Shown here: positions 1 to 8,821 of the stretch, in pieces
How the letters are laid out: each line of letters starts with the position of its first letter
Position numbering within the stretch: the first letter of the stretch is position 1
Source: Pseudoalteromonas luteoviolacea
GTDB lineage: Bacteria > Pseudomonadota > Gammaproteobacteria > Enterobacterales > Alteromonadaceae
Direction: 5' to 3'
DNA length: 64,000 nucleotides
NCBI RefSeq assembly: GCF_000814765.1
Contig: NZ_JWIC01000007.1
Coordinates: 62,001 to 126,000, forward strand
Notes under the pieces: generated by a model
The model's input: only the letters and a program-made list of their open reading frames with translations
Told to the model about the DNA's origin: nothing
The model's database searches: none
Made by a program: the position numbers and the translations under genes

Positions 1-2
1 CC

Positions 3-2432
3 AACAAAAATGGCCGTTACTACACCGCATTTGGTTTACATGGTATTGATACTAGCGAAGCGCCGCAGCTTGAACTTGTTGCTAAATACAGTGGGCTAGT
101 TAAACCTGCGCGCAGCCAACACGAAGAATACAACCCATCACGTTCACAAGCGCTTGTGGTGACCGAAGAGTTTAAAACGCTACTTGAGCGCTCTTACGAA
201 AACTCTATTTGGACAACCATTATTGACCCGAAAGTCACCTTAGAGTTTTTTGAAAACCAAAAGAACATGGTGCTTATTCATTACTCAGACAATTACACAA
301 ACTCAGTGAATTACGACGCGATCACCGTAACTAAGCAAACTGGTTTGTATAACAAGGTACTTGAAAGTGATGATGGCGGTATTATTGAAGAGTTCAATGC
401 CTTTAATGGCGAATGGTTACTTAACCTAGTTACAGCCAATGACAACGAGCGTAAAGAAAAACGCGGCATTATTTGTGCCTACAAATATGTAAATTGTTTA
501 CTCGCTAAAAGTGATATTACTTGGGTGCCTCTTTCAATTGCAGAAGTAATTCGTGTGGCAGGCAACCTTGGCTTAAATATGGCTGATAGTGACTTGTCAC
601 GTTTGGCGCAGGGCTTTAAAAAAGGCGTGATCTCTGACGACATCTTGTTTGTTGGCTTTAAAGACCAACAAATTATTCTATTACCTGTAGAGGTAAAAAC
701 AGGTAAACGCCAAACCCACAGTAAAGGTGTTAAACAAGCACAAGAATTAAAAAGCTACTTTGAATCTTTACTTGGTCAACAAACATTAGCAGGGCACTTA
801 TACCGTGGCTTATTTATGCGCCAAGTGCTGATGCAAATTGATAAATACAAATTGTATAACGTGTATGAAAATGATTACTTTGATGTGATTGAAGACAACA
901 GCGCATATTGGTTACAAGGTGATTATCAACTTGCAGAGTTAACCGATTACCCAGCTGGGTTATTGTTTGTAAATGTAGAAGATTCTTATTTCGCCCAAGC
1001 TAAGTTTACTCTTGAAAGTAATATCTTAAAAATTGAAGTGCCTGCAGCTTGTTTAAGCCACTGGGTCAAAACACCTATGCAAACATTATTTGCTGAACTC
1101 ACACCAGCAAAACTCCACCATATAGATGAGCGGTACATTCTTAATGAAAAAACTACAGTTAATTTATTAAGCGAGATACATAAAGTGGCTGATTCTGCCA
1201 CAAAACAACAGGTTGAAAAACAGGCTACTGTTGACTTGAAGGAGCCAAATACCAGTCAAAATGGAGAAACTGAAAATAAAAGTAGCAGTGAAGAACTACA
1301 AAGCAATGAACACTTAAAAGTATTAGTAGGTCATGTATTATCCCAAAACACACCTGTATACTGGGAGCCCACAAACACCGCTAAGTTTATGAATACTAAC
1401 TCGGGTATTATCGGCACGATGGGTACTGGTAAAACCCAGTGTACAAAATCGGTAGTAACTCAGCTTTATCGTAACCAGCATAATAATGTAGATGGTAAAC
1501 CAATTGGTATTTTGATTTTCGATTACAAATCTGACTATGTTGATGATAAGTTTTTAAATGCTACTAACGGCAAATCATTTAACTTAGATTGCTTACCATA
1601 CAACCCTTTGAGCTTGTTTGGGAATAAGCCAAAGCTGCCAGTGCATACAGCTAGTGCTTTTGCTACAACAATGACAAAGGCTTTTGGGTTAGGACCTAAA
1701 CAGCAAACAAAGCTTAAAAATCTGATTTTAGAAGCTTACCAAAATGTTGGAATTGATCGTTCTGATAAAACTACGTGGAATATACCCGCACCGACTTTAA
1801 GTGATCTTTGGGACCTTTATCTTGAGCAAGAAAAGGTCGAACAAGACTCGCTATATGCCGCATTAGATAGTTTAGTTTCTTTTGAAGTATTTGAACCTTG
1901 TGCTAATAAAGTTAAAAGTTTGTACGACTTAGTTGATGGCGTAACGGTTATTGAGCTGGCTGGTTACGATACAAGCATCCAAAATCTTGTTGTTGCACTC
2001 ACACTAGACTTGTTTTATTCGCAAATGCAAAAACAAGGTAAGCCAGAAGTTCTGGGGGATTTTAGGCAAGTGACCAAATTAGTGCTAGTTGATGAAGCCG
2101 ATAATTTTATGTCACAAAACTTTGCCAGCCTTCGCAAAATATTAAAAGAAGGCCGTGAATATGGTGTAGGTGTCATTCTATCAACACAAGATATTACCCA
2201 CTTTAAAACCGGTGAAAACGATTATTCATCCTATATCTTAAGCTGGATAGTTCACCGAGTAGCACAGATTAAAAACCAAGATATTAAGAGTATTTTTAAT
2301 GTGGATGATAAGCAAGAACAAGAAAGACTCATGAAGTATATTCGCGAACTTGAGAAACACACCAGTCTGTATATTGATGGTAAAAAAAGTATTAGAAATA
2401 TCAAAGATAAGGCTTTTTGGGAACTAGTTTAG
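3..2432 (+). CDS. dptH: DptH-like phosphorothioation-dependent restriction ATPase (5' end outside window)
   Basis: The frame is open from base 3, so the gene begins upstream and 809 residues of the C-terminal part are visible. A HerA/FtsK-type ATPase domain is clear: Walker A GTMGTGKTQ near base 1417-1440 and Walker B LVLVDEADNFM near base 2080-2110, followed by a sensor-like stretch ending in STQDITHF. DptH is known as the large ATPase of the DptFGH restriction complex, which attacks DNA lacking phosphorothioate. The call rests on the sequence style of the ATPase part and on convergent dndBCDE nearby. dptF and dptG would be expected just upstream of the window. The 24-base gap to the next gene suggests one operon. 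A GTG at 156 is in frame but is internal. Confidence 0.82.
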   Translation, partial: NKNGRYYTAFGLHGIDTSEAPQLELVAKYSGLVKPARSQHEEYNPSRSQALVVTEEFKTLLERSYENSIWTTIIDPKVTLEFFENQKNMVLIHYSDNYTNSVNYDAITVTKQTGLYNKVLESDDGGIIEEFNAFNGEWLLNLVTANDNERKEKRGIICAYKYVNCLLAKSDITWVPLSIAEVIRVAGNLGLNMADSDLSRLAQGFKKGVISDDILFVGFKDQQIILLPVEVKTGKRQTHSKGVKQAQELKSYFESLLGQQTLAGHLYRGLFMRQVLMQIDKYKLYNVYENDYFDVIEDNSAYWLQGDYQLAELTDYPAGLLFVNVEDSYFAQAKFTLESNILKIEVPAACLSHWVKTPMQTLFAELTPAKLHHIDERYILNEKTTVNLLSEIHKVADSATKQQVEKQATVDLKEPNTSQNGETENKSSSEELQSNEHLKVLVGHVLSQNTPVYWEPTNTAKFMNTNSGIIGTMGTGKTQCTKSVVTQLYRNQHNNVDGKPIGILIFDYKSDYVDDKFLNATNGKSFNLDCLPYNPLSLFGNKPKLPVHTASAFATTMTKAFGLGPKQQTKLKNLILEAYQNVGIDRSDKTTWNIPAPTLSDLWDLYLEQEKVEQDSLYAALDSLVSFEVFEPCANKVKSLYDLVDGVTVIELAGYDTSIQNLVVALTLDLFYSQMQKQGKPEVLGDFRQVTKLVLVDEADNFMSQNFASLRKILKEGREYGVGVILSTQDITHFKTGENDYSSYILSWIVHRVAQIKNQDIKSIFNVDDKQEQERLMKYIRELEKHTSLYIDGKKSIRNIKDKAFWELV

Positions 2433-2456
2433 TTCTAATCAAACGAGGAAAAAATA

Positions 2457-3404
2457 ATGAACGTTGGAGTTGAATTAGAGGATATTAGAGTTTCCCTCGA
2501 TCAGCTAATGCTCGATCCGAATAATTATAGGTTAGCCTATAAAGGTATTGAGCCTGTAACTTCTGATGATCAAGTTGAGAGTCTTCAGAATGAGTTAGAA
2601 AAAAAGCTTTCCAAAGAACAACTAAATGACTTAATGGAATCTATATTAGTTAATGGTTTTCTAGATGTTGATAGAATAGTTGTTAGGAAATTGAAAGGTT
2701 CTGAAAATAAGTATGTTGTTATTGAAGGCAACAGAAGAACAGCGGCTTTAAAAAGTCTTTATAGAGATCACATTGATGGTTACATAGTCTTATCAGACTC
2801 ATTACTTGATAAAATGTCATCTTTAAGCGTCGTATTAATTGATGCGATTAGTTCTGAAAAAATAGATGAACAGTTTAAAACTCTGATGGGAATAAGACAC
2901 GTTTCTGGTCCTAAGCAGTGGACGGGCGTACAGCGCGCGAAGTTAGTAGATGATTTGTTTAAACTAGGAAAGCCAGCTAACGAAGTTGGTAAACTATTAG
3001 GTATATCTGGAATCGAAGCCAATAGGAGAAGGAATGGTTACCTTGCATACCTTCAAATGGCAAGTGACTCAAAATATGGTGAATATATACAGCCAAAGCA
3101 TTATGCGTTGTTGCTAGAATTTGTATCTAATAAATATGCTAGGGAGTGGTTCGGTTGGAAAGATGGCAAACAATTCGCATCGAAATCAAAAAGAAGAATC
3201 TTGTACCGGCATATTGTTAAATTAAATGATGCGACAAGTGCTGAAATCAATAACCCTACAGAGGCTCGCAGTTTTTGTAAAACTATTGTTAATGAGTCTG
3301 TAAGCAGTCAAATAGAAAAAGGGTATTGCTCAGTGATATCACTAACGAACAAGCTGAGGAGAGGATTAGAGCTACTACGAGTATTGATAATTCATCAAAC
3401 TTAA
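2457..3404 (+). CDS. ParB/Srx-fold protein, probably frameshifted near its C-terminus
   Basis: The ATG follows a GAGGAAAAA ribosome site. Residues about 10-100 match a ParB N-terminal/sulfiredoxin-fold domain with the signature EGNRRTAALKS (about residues 90-100), the nucleotide-binding GxRR element of the fold. A helical region follows (about 150-200) with an HTH-like stretch around LGKPANEVGKLLGISG. As read, the protein ends at 315 residues with an unlikely basic tail. Inserting one base in the A5 run at 3316-3320 switches it into a frame that stays open to 3532 (acidic helical tail ending AIKDLLEEL) and stops one base before the next gene's GTG. The function is unknown. Position after dptH suggests a defence role, possibly sensing DNA or nucleotide state, which is inference. 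Confidence 0.6.
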   Translation: MNVGVELEDIRVSLDQLMLDPNNYRLAYKGIEPVTSDDQVESLQNELEKKLSKEQLNDLMESILVNGFLDVDRIVVRKLKGSENKYVVIEGNRRTAALKSLYRDHIDGYIVLSDSLLDKMSSLSVVLIDAISSEKIDEQFKTLMGIRHVSGPKQWTGVQRAKLVDDLFKLGKPANEVGKLLGISGIEANRRRNGYLAYLQMASDSKYGEYIQPKHYALLLEFVSNKYAREWFGWKDGKQFASKSKRRILYRHIVKLNDATSAEINNPTEARSFCKTIVNESVSSQIEKGYCSVISLTNKLRRGLELLRVLIIHQT

Positions 3405-3532
3405 ATATTACTAAGATCACAGAGTTTATTAGGTTTCTTAACCGATTAGACAGTGTAGATTTGGCAGATGAAGAAGCTGAAGAGTTAACTAAAGTAGTTA
3501 CTGCAATAAAAGATTTATTGGAGGAGCTTTAG

Positions 3533-4792
3533 GTGAAAGATTGGTATGGAGCGGCCTTAGAAGAGTTGAAGCGTGAAATAAATACTAGCCCCACAAAGCG
3601 AGTAAGTGGATCTGACTTCATTCGTTCATATACAAATGACAACGACCTTATTGGAGAGGAAGATAACGACGATATTGAAACGTGGCTGAATTTAGAAATC
3701 GATAACTTCGAGGGGTGGTTAAAGAACAACCATTCAGCTGTGATCGTAATTGGCAAGAATTACTATTGGAGCATTGTAAGCCCTTCTCACGTTAAAAAAC
3801 AAAATGTTCCAGTTAAGACTACATCTTATGATTTTTCTGTTGCAAACCAGCTATTAGATAAAGAATTGAACGATTTAAATACTTCTGATGCAAATATGTT
3901 ATATGAAGCTGCTTTAGAAGCAAATAAGCGCAAATTAGATAAAGCATTTGAATATGCAATTAAGAACTTTAATTATAGAGACCATACCAGGCAACCAAAT
4001 ACAGATAAGTTAAGAGCTTTAGATGCTGTGCTGAGTGCATGTAAACTTAATAGTGAACAGCATCGAGCAGACACTTACAAATACCATTGTAAGAAGGCTG
4101 AGATATTTACATCACAATATTCACACGATGTTGCGGCAGAAGAATATAAAGCAGCAATTCAGTTTTTAGAGAATGAATTCAATAGAAAGTGTTTGATTAA
4201 ACAATTATGGAATAAGACTTACCGGTTGTTTAGTAGCAGTCAATCTAACGGAGAGGAAGAACACAGGATTGCAAATGTAGAAGAAATTTTAAAAAGTGTG
4301 TACCGTAAATGTAGGGTTCAATACCAAGAAGCGGGTATGAGTGATGAAGCTTCCGAAATATATGTTCAAGAAAGTAAACACGTGCAAAAAGGGCTTAGTT
4401 TAAGCTTTAAGCGCATTTGGATGTTTATTTTGTGGGCATTGGCTAGATATGGAGAATCTCCTAGGCGTGTTTTTGGTTGGGGTATTATAGTTATATTTGG
4501 CTTTGCACTGATTTACATGAAAACTGGCGTTAATGCTCCATCAGGGTTAGCTGAGTTCATATGTAATGGAGATGTAACTTTACATTGCACAGAACAAGAA
4601 GGAAAACCGGCAGCTACTCCAGGTTATTGGACTCATTTGTATTATAGTGTCGTTACTTTTACAACACTCGGGTATGGTGACTTTTCACCTGTAGCTGGTG
4701 AAAGTAGGTTTCTTTCTGCACTTCAAGCCCTTTTGGGTCTGGTTTTAACAAGCTTGTTTTTAGGTACGTTGATAAAGAAGTATTCGCGATGA
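3533..4792 (+). CDS. Two-helix K+-channel-like membrane protein with large cytosolic N-terminal domain
   Basis: A GTG start directly abuts the stop of the upstream reading frame (tag-gtg), implying translational coupling. The 419-residue protein has a hydrophilic, mostly helical N-terminal part (about 1-300; residues 110-260 look TPR-like). The first membrane helix is about 313-329, then an extracellular loop with two Cys, the selectivity-filter motif TTLGYGD (about 377-383), and a second helix about 391-413. This is the ion-channel 2 (2TM K+ channel) architecture. The N-terminal domain would be the gating or sensor part. In a Dnd island a channel suggests an abortive-infection effector that depolarises the membrane. 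That role is inferred, not shown. A housekeeping channel carried along is the alternative. Confidence 0.72.
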   Translation: MKDWYGAALEELKREINTSPTKRVSGSDFIRSYTNDNDLIGEEDNDDIETWLNLEIDNFEGWLKNNHSAVIVIGKNYYWSIVSPSHVKKQNVPVKTTSYDFSVANQLLDKELNDLNTSDANMLYEAALEANKRKLDKAFEYAIKNFNYRDHTRQPNTDKLRALDAVLSACKLNSEQHRADTYKYHCKKAEIFTSQYSHDVAAEEYKAAIQFLENEFNRKCLIKQLWNKTYRLFSSSQSNGEEEHRIANVEEILKSVYRKCRVQYQEAGMSDEASEIYVQESKHVQKGLSLSFKRIWMFILWALARYGESPRRVFGWGIIVIFGFALIYMKTGVNAPSGLAEFICNGDVTLHCTEQEGKPAATPGYWTHLYYSVVTFTTLGYGDFSPVAGESRFLSALQALLGLVLTSLFLGTLIKKYSR

Positions 4793-4800
4793 ATCTCATA

Positions 4801-4850
4801 GCTCAAATTAAAAAGTTCGCCAAGCTTGGTCTTCTTGTTTTAATTTGAGC
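4801..4850. terminator. Inverted repeat between convergent operons
   Basis: A perfect 13-base inverted repeat (GCTCAAATTAAAA at 4801-4813 and its complement at 4838-4850) encloses a 24-base loop with a smaller CCAAGCTTGG palindrome. It sits between the channel gene and the convergent dndE, so a two-way transcription barrier is likely. Neither side has a strong extra T-run beyond the stem. Confidence 0.5.
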
Positions 4851-4866
4851 AGGCTAACAGTGCATA

Positions 4867-5202
4867 TTATTGACTTAAGTAGACCACACCTCTACTCAAA
4901 TGCAACTTAACAAAATCACCAAAGTGCACACCTTCTAGTTGTGCACTTTGTTTTTGATAAGCTTCTCTTAACACCGCTAAATAAAGATCACCGTATTCGC
5001 CAGCAAATACCTTCCACGTCATTTCAACATTGCTGTCGCTAGGGACTTCTTCAAATGGCGGCACTGACTCTTCAGCTAGAGACATGCAGAGTGCCCAGCG
5101 GCACAGTACATTCCAATTTTCAATCCCTGTTTTGCTTTTTAAGCGAATAAGCTGTTGCTTTTGTTTTTCAGAAAGTTTGATGGTGTCGATTGTGTGTAAC
5201 AT
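4867..5202 (-). CDS. dndE: DndE, DNA sulfur modification protein
   Basis: The 111-residue protein is the small last gene of dndBCDE. Its start overlaps the dndD stop by one base (TAATG), the usual tight coupling. It begins with a short polar segment, LSEKQKQQLIRLKSKTG, followed by NWNVLCRWALCMSL, resembling the DndE family of helical proteins reported to bind nicked double-stranded DNA. DndE works with DndC and DndD to place sulfur in the DNA backbone. Length and context fit the family; the call depends on both. Confidence 0.85.
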   Translation of the reverse strand: MLHTIDTIKLSEKQKQQLIRLKSKTGIENWNVLCRWALCMSLAEESVPPFEEVPSDSNVEMTWKVFAGEYGDLYLAVLREAYQKQSAQLEGVHFGDFVKLHLSRGVVYLSQ

Positions 5203-7166
5203 TAAAAATACCCTTCTGAAATGGTCGAGGTGGTGGCTTGTTCGTTGTAGCGAATGTGGTATTCGCGGCTAATTGCGGGTTTAAGCTTGCTGTAGTAATC
5301 GCTCATGATTTCTTCATCTGTCGAAAGCAGTAAAACTTGATTTGCTGCAAACGGGAAGTAACCTTCAATTAAGCGGGTACGGTGTTTACCGTCTAGCCGC
5401 CCAAGCGGGGTGTCGATAACAGTTGGTAGCTCTTTACCCGACGCTTCTGAAAGCCCCCATAAAATAGCAATCGCAAGTAGCTGGCGTTCACCTGCTGAAA
5501 GTCTGCTAGGAGAGAGCTCTTCACCGGTTTGTGCTAGTAGTGTAAGTGAAAAGCTTGTAGAGCAAATATGCACGCCACTGATTAGCTGCTCTTTACGGGT
5601 AAGGGCAATAAATTTTTCAGTAATTTTATCTTGCAGTAGTTCGATATTTTCTTTTATTAAGCTTTTAGCAAAACCTTGCATGGTCTCTTTTAACTTACCA
5701 ATATGGTCAACCACTTGTAGCGAACGTTTTTGCTCAAAAGTGTCTTTACTTTGTTGTGTAAGCAGGTTGGTGTAACGCTGGTTTAGCACTGCGTGTTTTG
5801 CTTGTGCTTGTTCAAGCTCAGCTGATTTGGCTTTAATTAGCGTTTGTGCGTTTTTAAATTCAGCTTCAAACTGTGCCAATTCACTCAGTACATGTTTTAC
5901 CGTTTCGTAATCTGGAATTGATTCTTCTTTTTTTTCAAACAGGGCCTTTTTCTCAAGTAGTATTTCGCGCTCTTTAATAAGCGCTTCACGCTCTTGTTGG
6001 TCAAGCTCAAGCTTTGCTTCAAGCCCATTAAATAAGTTACTTGGTAAACCGACATAGCTTTCAACATTAGCAAGAGCTTGGCGCTCTGTTGCCATGCTTG
6101 CCATAGAGTTTTCAAGCGCAGTGCGCGCTGCTTCTGGCAGTGTTTGCCCTTCAAGCGATTTGAGTAGCGTCGCCTCGTAGCTTTCAATGGCTTTATTAAG
6201 CGCGCTGGCTTCGCTTGCTTGCTCTTCAAGTACAGCTTGTTTGTGTGTTTGCTTAAGTAGCGGTTTAATTAAGCCAAGCGGCCCTATGCCGGCATCTAGC
6301 TTAACGCGTTGTTGTAGGCTGTCTTTTAACTTCTGAGCAATAGCACCCAATTCAAAACGAATTTGGTCACGTTCTTCAATGAGGTGTGCGCCTGAGTCTC
6401 GGACTTTTTGCCTTGCTTTGTTGATATCAACATTTATTTTGCCTTGCTGGTTTTTCAGCTTAGCAATTTCAACGCTTAGCGCTTCAATAATATCGTTGTT
6501 TGCTTCAATATCGGCTTCGCAGGTTTCAACCTTTTCAATTACGCTTGTATCTAGGTTTTCTGCTTTGCGTTTGCGCTCAATATTATTTAAATCTAGGTGT
6601 AATTGGCTGAGTAAATCTAACCCTAGTAGGTTTTCAATGCCTGTTTTTATTAGTTCATTACTGCGCTCTGGGTGCGCGAGGTTTTCTATTTTTTCACCGT
6701 CGAAAAAGAATAAGTCGGACAATGACATAGGTATAAACTCGTTTACAAATTCATCCCAGTGCTCGCCGATGTATTGGTCGTGTTCACCATTACAGCTTAC
6801 TGTGACTTTGTCTTTTGAGTTTTCAACTTGCTTTGCTATCTTCCACTCGCGGCGTACAGTAAATGTTTGTGCTTCTGTGTCTGTGGTGTGGCTAAATGTC
6901 AGCTCTAATGATACTTGTTCAGTTTTAGAGACGTAACGGTTAAGTGTACTGGCTAGGTATGTACCATAGGCGAGATTACCTCGGTTAGAGCATTTTGCAT
7001 GCTTACCATAAAGTACTAGCTGTAATGCATCTAAAAACGTGGTTTTACCGCCACCATTTAGCCCGCCAAAAAGAATTACAGGCTTGTCGTTTGAAACGGT
7101 TAAATCAACCGAGTGTGTGCCTTTGTAAATACCAAAGTTATGTAAGGTAAGAGACTGCAATAACAT
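5202..7166 (-). CDS. dndD: DndD, SMC/Rad50-like ATPase of DNA sulfur modification
   Basis: The 654-residue protein carries Walker A GGLNGGGKTTF at about residues 34-44, long coiled-coil stretches rich in Glu, Lys, Ala and Gln in the middle, and an ABC signature LSAGERQLLAIA followed by a Walker B-like TVIDTPLGRLD near the C-terminus. This is the Rad50/SMC layout of DndD, the ATPase thought to open or nick DNA during sulfur insertion. Its start overlaps the dndC stop by one base (TAATG), so dndC, dndD and dndE are translationally coupled. Confidence 0.93.
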   Translation of the reverse strand: MLLQSLTLHNFGIYKGTHSVDLTVSNDKPVILFGGLNGGGKTTFLDALQLVLYGKHAKCSNRGNLAYGTYLASTLNRYVSKTEQVSLELTFSHTTDTEAQTFTVRREWKIAKQVENSKDKVTVSCNGEHDQYIGEHWDEFVNEFIPMSLSDLFFFDGEKIENLAHPERSNELIKTGIENLLGLDLLSQLHLDLNNIERKRKAENLDTSVIEKVETCEADIEANNDIIEALSVEIAKLKNQQGKINVDINKARQKVRDSGAHLIEERDQIRFELGAIAQKLKDSLQQRVKLDAGIGPLGLIKPLLKQTHKQAVLEEQASEASALNKAIESYEATLLKSLEGQTLPEAARTALENSMASMATERQALANVESYVGLPSNLFNGLEAKLELDQQEREALIKEREILLEKKALFEKKEESIPDYETVKHVLSELAQFEAEFKNAQTLIKAKSAELEQAQAKHAVLNQRYTNLLTQQSKDTFEQKRSLQVVDHIGKLKETMQGFAKSLIKENIELLQDKITEKFIALTRKEQLISGVHICSTSFSLTLLAQTGEELSPSRLSAGERQLLAIAILWGLSEASGKELPTVIDTPLGRLDGKHRTRLIEGYFPFAANQVLLLSTDEEIMSDYYSKLKPAISREYHIRYNEQATTSTISEGYF

Positions 7167-8821
7167 TATTTTACCTCCACAACTTCAATTTCTGGTAGGG
7201 AGCTATAACCTTGTTCTTTAATACACTTAGTGATCATGTGGATCTTGTCTTTAATCTCTTCTTGTTCTTTTGCTGTGAGGCTTTGATCGTTTGTGAGCTT
7301 AATGTGTAAACGATGACGTTCGCGCTCTAGGGCAAATTCTTTTGCTTCAAACATGCTGTTGAACGCACCTTTGTCTAACACATCATTGAGCTCATCGCCT
7401 AGTTTTGCTCGGCGAAGTTGGTTGCGGTATTTATTTGCAACGCTCAAGGTGGCGCGAATTTGCTGGTAAAGTAAGCCTTCTTTATCGCCATGTTGCTCAC
7501 AATAAGTTTGTAATTTACTTAAGGTGTCATTGTTTAAAATAGGGTGGTGCGCGCGGCGTTTACCTGGATATGGCTTTTTAATTACTTGCTCATATATTTT
7601 TGGCAAGTTGTCTTCAATTTCGTGTTTATCTTCAAGCCAAATTTTTCGAATCGCTTCTAACTCTTCAATTGGGAGTAGCTCTAAGTTTTTGACTTCAGGC
7701 GGTCCCATGTGCTGCACAGCTACTTGTGCTTCAAGCACTTTTTTCAGCATGTGTTCACGGAATGTTTGAATATAAGGGCCGTGTACTACGTCTGCACCAT
7801 GTTTAGATACGTGCACGGTAAGCGTACCATTCATGCGGCGGAAGTCCCGGTTGTTGCGATCTCGGCGCAGCTTTTCGAGCTTTTTCTCTCGCACTGCATC
7901 ATTTATCTCAAGTTCATTACGAAGTGAAACAAGCGGGTACATCCACTCTTTTTCTTCATCGTTTGAGATCATGGCGTTCATTGATTTGTCTTCAGTTACC
8001 ATAGTACACACGTAACAACCAAACCGGCTATCGCCACAACTCTGCGTTGACTTGTCTACTACCAGCGGGCATTCGCCACCTTCTGTTGCGCCTTGGTACA
8101 TGCCCATTAAATCGTGATTAGGGAAGTTCCATGGATTTTTAATGCTGTTTAAGTAAACCCAAACATCATCATTACTCCATGTTGAAATAGGCGTATATAC
8201 CCAAACTCGCTCTAGTGAACCATTCTCGGTTAGACCAAGCGCTTTACGGGTGTTGGTGGTTGAGCTCTCAAATTTCTCCATTACAGCAGCACGGGCAGTG
8301 CTTTCTGCTTTACGTGTACCGAGTATTAAAATAGCTTCACCATTTTTATTCGCAAGGTTTTGAATAAAGGTATTTGATGGCGATATTTTTAAACGATCAG
8401 TACACCAACGAAACTTCATACGCGGGGCAGGGTAACCTTTACCAATTAAGTTAACCCAAAAGCGATCTTTAATTTCTGGTGTTAGGCGATGTGGCACGAT
8501 AGGTAGTTGTTGCTCATCGGCTGACTCTTTCATTCTGTCGAGTGATTTTTCAACCCATAAAGCAACAATTGGGTTTTCAACCAACGTATCGGTACTAATT
8601 ACATGTACTTTTTTGTTTGCTTTGCCTTCTTTTTTGAGCTCTTGCAGGGCATACCAAACCAACTGCAAAATGGCTGTTGAGTCTTTACCGCCACTGTAAC
8701 CTAATACCCATGGAATACTATCGCTCATGTAGAGCACTTTAATATGATCGATACTTTGCTCAATGGCTTCTTTTAGCCCGCCAGCAAAAGCAGAATGTGA
8801 CTGTACTACACTATCAGTCAT
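7166..8821 (-). CDS. dndC: DndC, PAPS reductase-like ATP pyrophosphatase / FeS protein
   Basis: The start chosen is the ATG at 8821 (MTDSVVQ), giving an 8-base overlap with dndB; an upstream start at 8851 would overlap by 38 bases. The 551-residue protein has the PP-loop SGGKDS at about residues 43-48 and four Cys (about 251, 262, 269, 272, in ECPL...SCGD...GCYVC) that fit the known 4Fe-4S cluster of DndC. DndC activates DNA or sulfur with ATP and receives sulfur from the cysteine desulfurase DndA. It is the signature catalytic subunit of the pathway. A long C-terminal helical region is rich in Arg and Lys. Confidence 0.95.
   Translation of the reverse strand: MTDSVVQSHSAFAGGLKEAIEQSIDHIKVLYMSDSIPWVLGYSGGKDSTAILQLVWYALQELKKEGKANKKVHVISTDTLVENPIVALWVEKSLDRMKESADEQQLPIVPHRLTPEIKDRFWVNLIGKGYPAPRMKFRWCTDRLKISPSNTFIQNLANKNGEAILILGTRKAESTARAAVMEKFESSTTNTRKALGLTENGSLERVWVYTPISTWSNDDVWVYLNSIKNPWNFPNHDLMGMYQGATEGGECPLVVDKSTQSCGDSRFGCYVCTMVTEDKSMNAMISNDEEKEWMYPLVSLRNELEINDAVREKKLEKLRRDRNNRDFRRMNGTLTVHVSKHGADVVHGPYIQTFREHMLKKVLEAQVAVQHMGPPEVKNLELLPIEELEAIRKIWLEDKHEIEDNLPKIYEQVIKKPYPGKRRAHHPILNNDTLSKLQTYCEQHGDKEGLLYQQIRATLSVANKYRNQLRRAKLGDELNDVLDKGAFNSMFEAKEFALERERHRLHIKLTNDQSLTAKEQEEIKDKIHMITKCIKEQGYSSLPEIEVVEVK

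Noticed and set aside
6379..6936. 185-codon plus-strand frame inside dndD
   Set aside because: It is the Ser/Leu-rich mirror of the DndD coiled coil, with no ribosome site or family resemblance.
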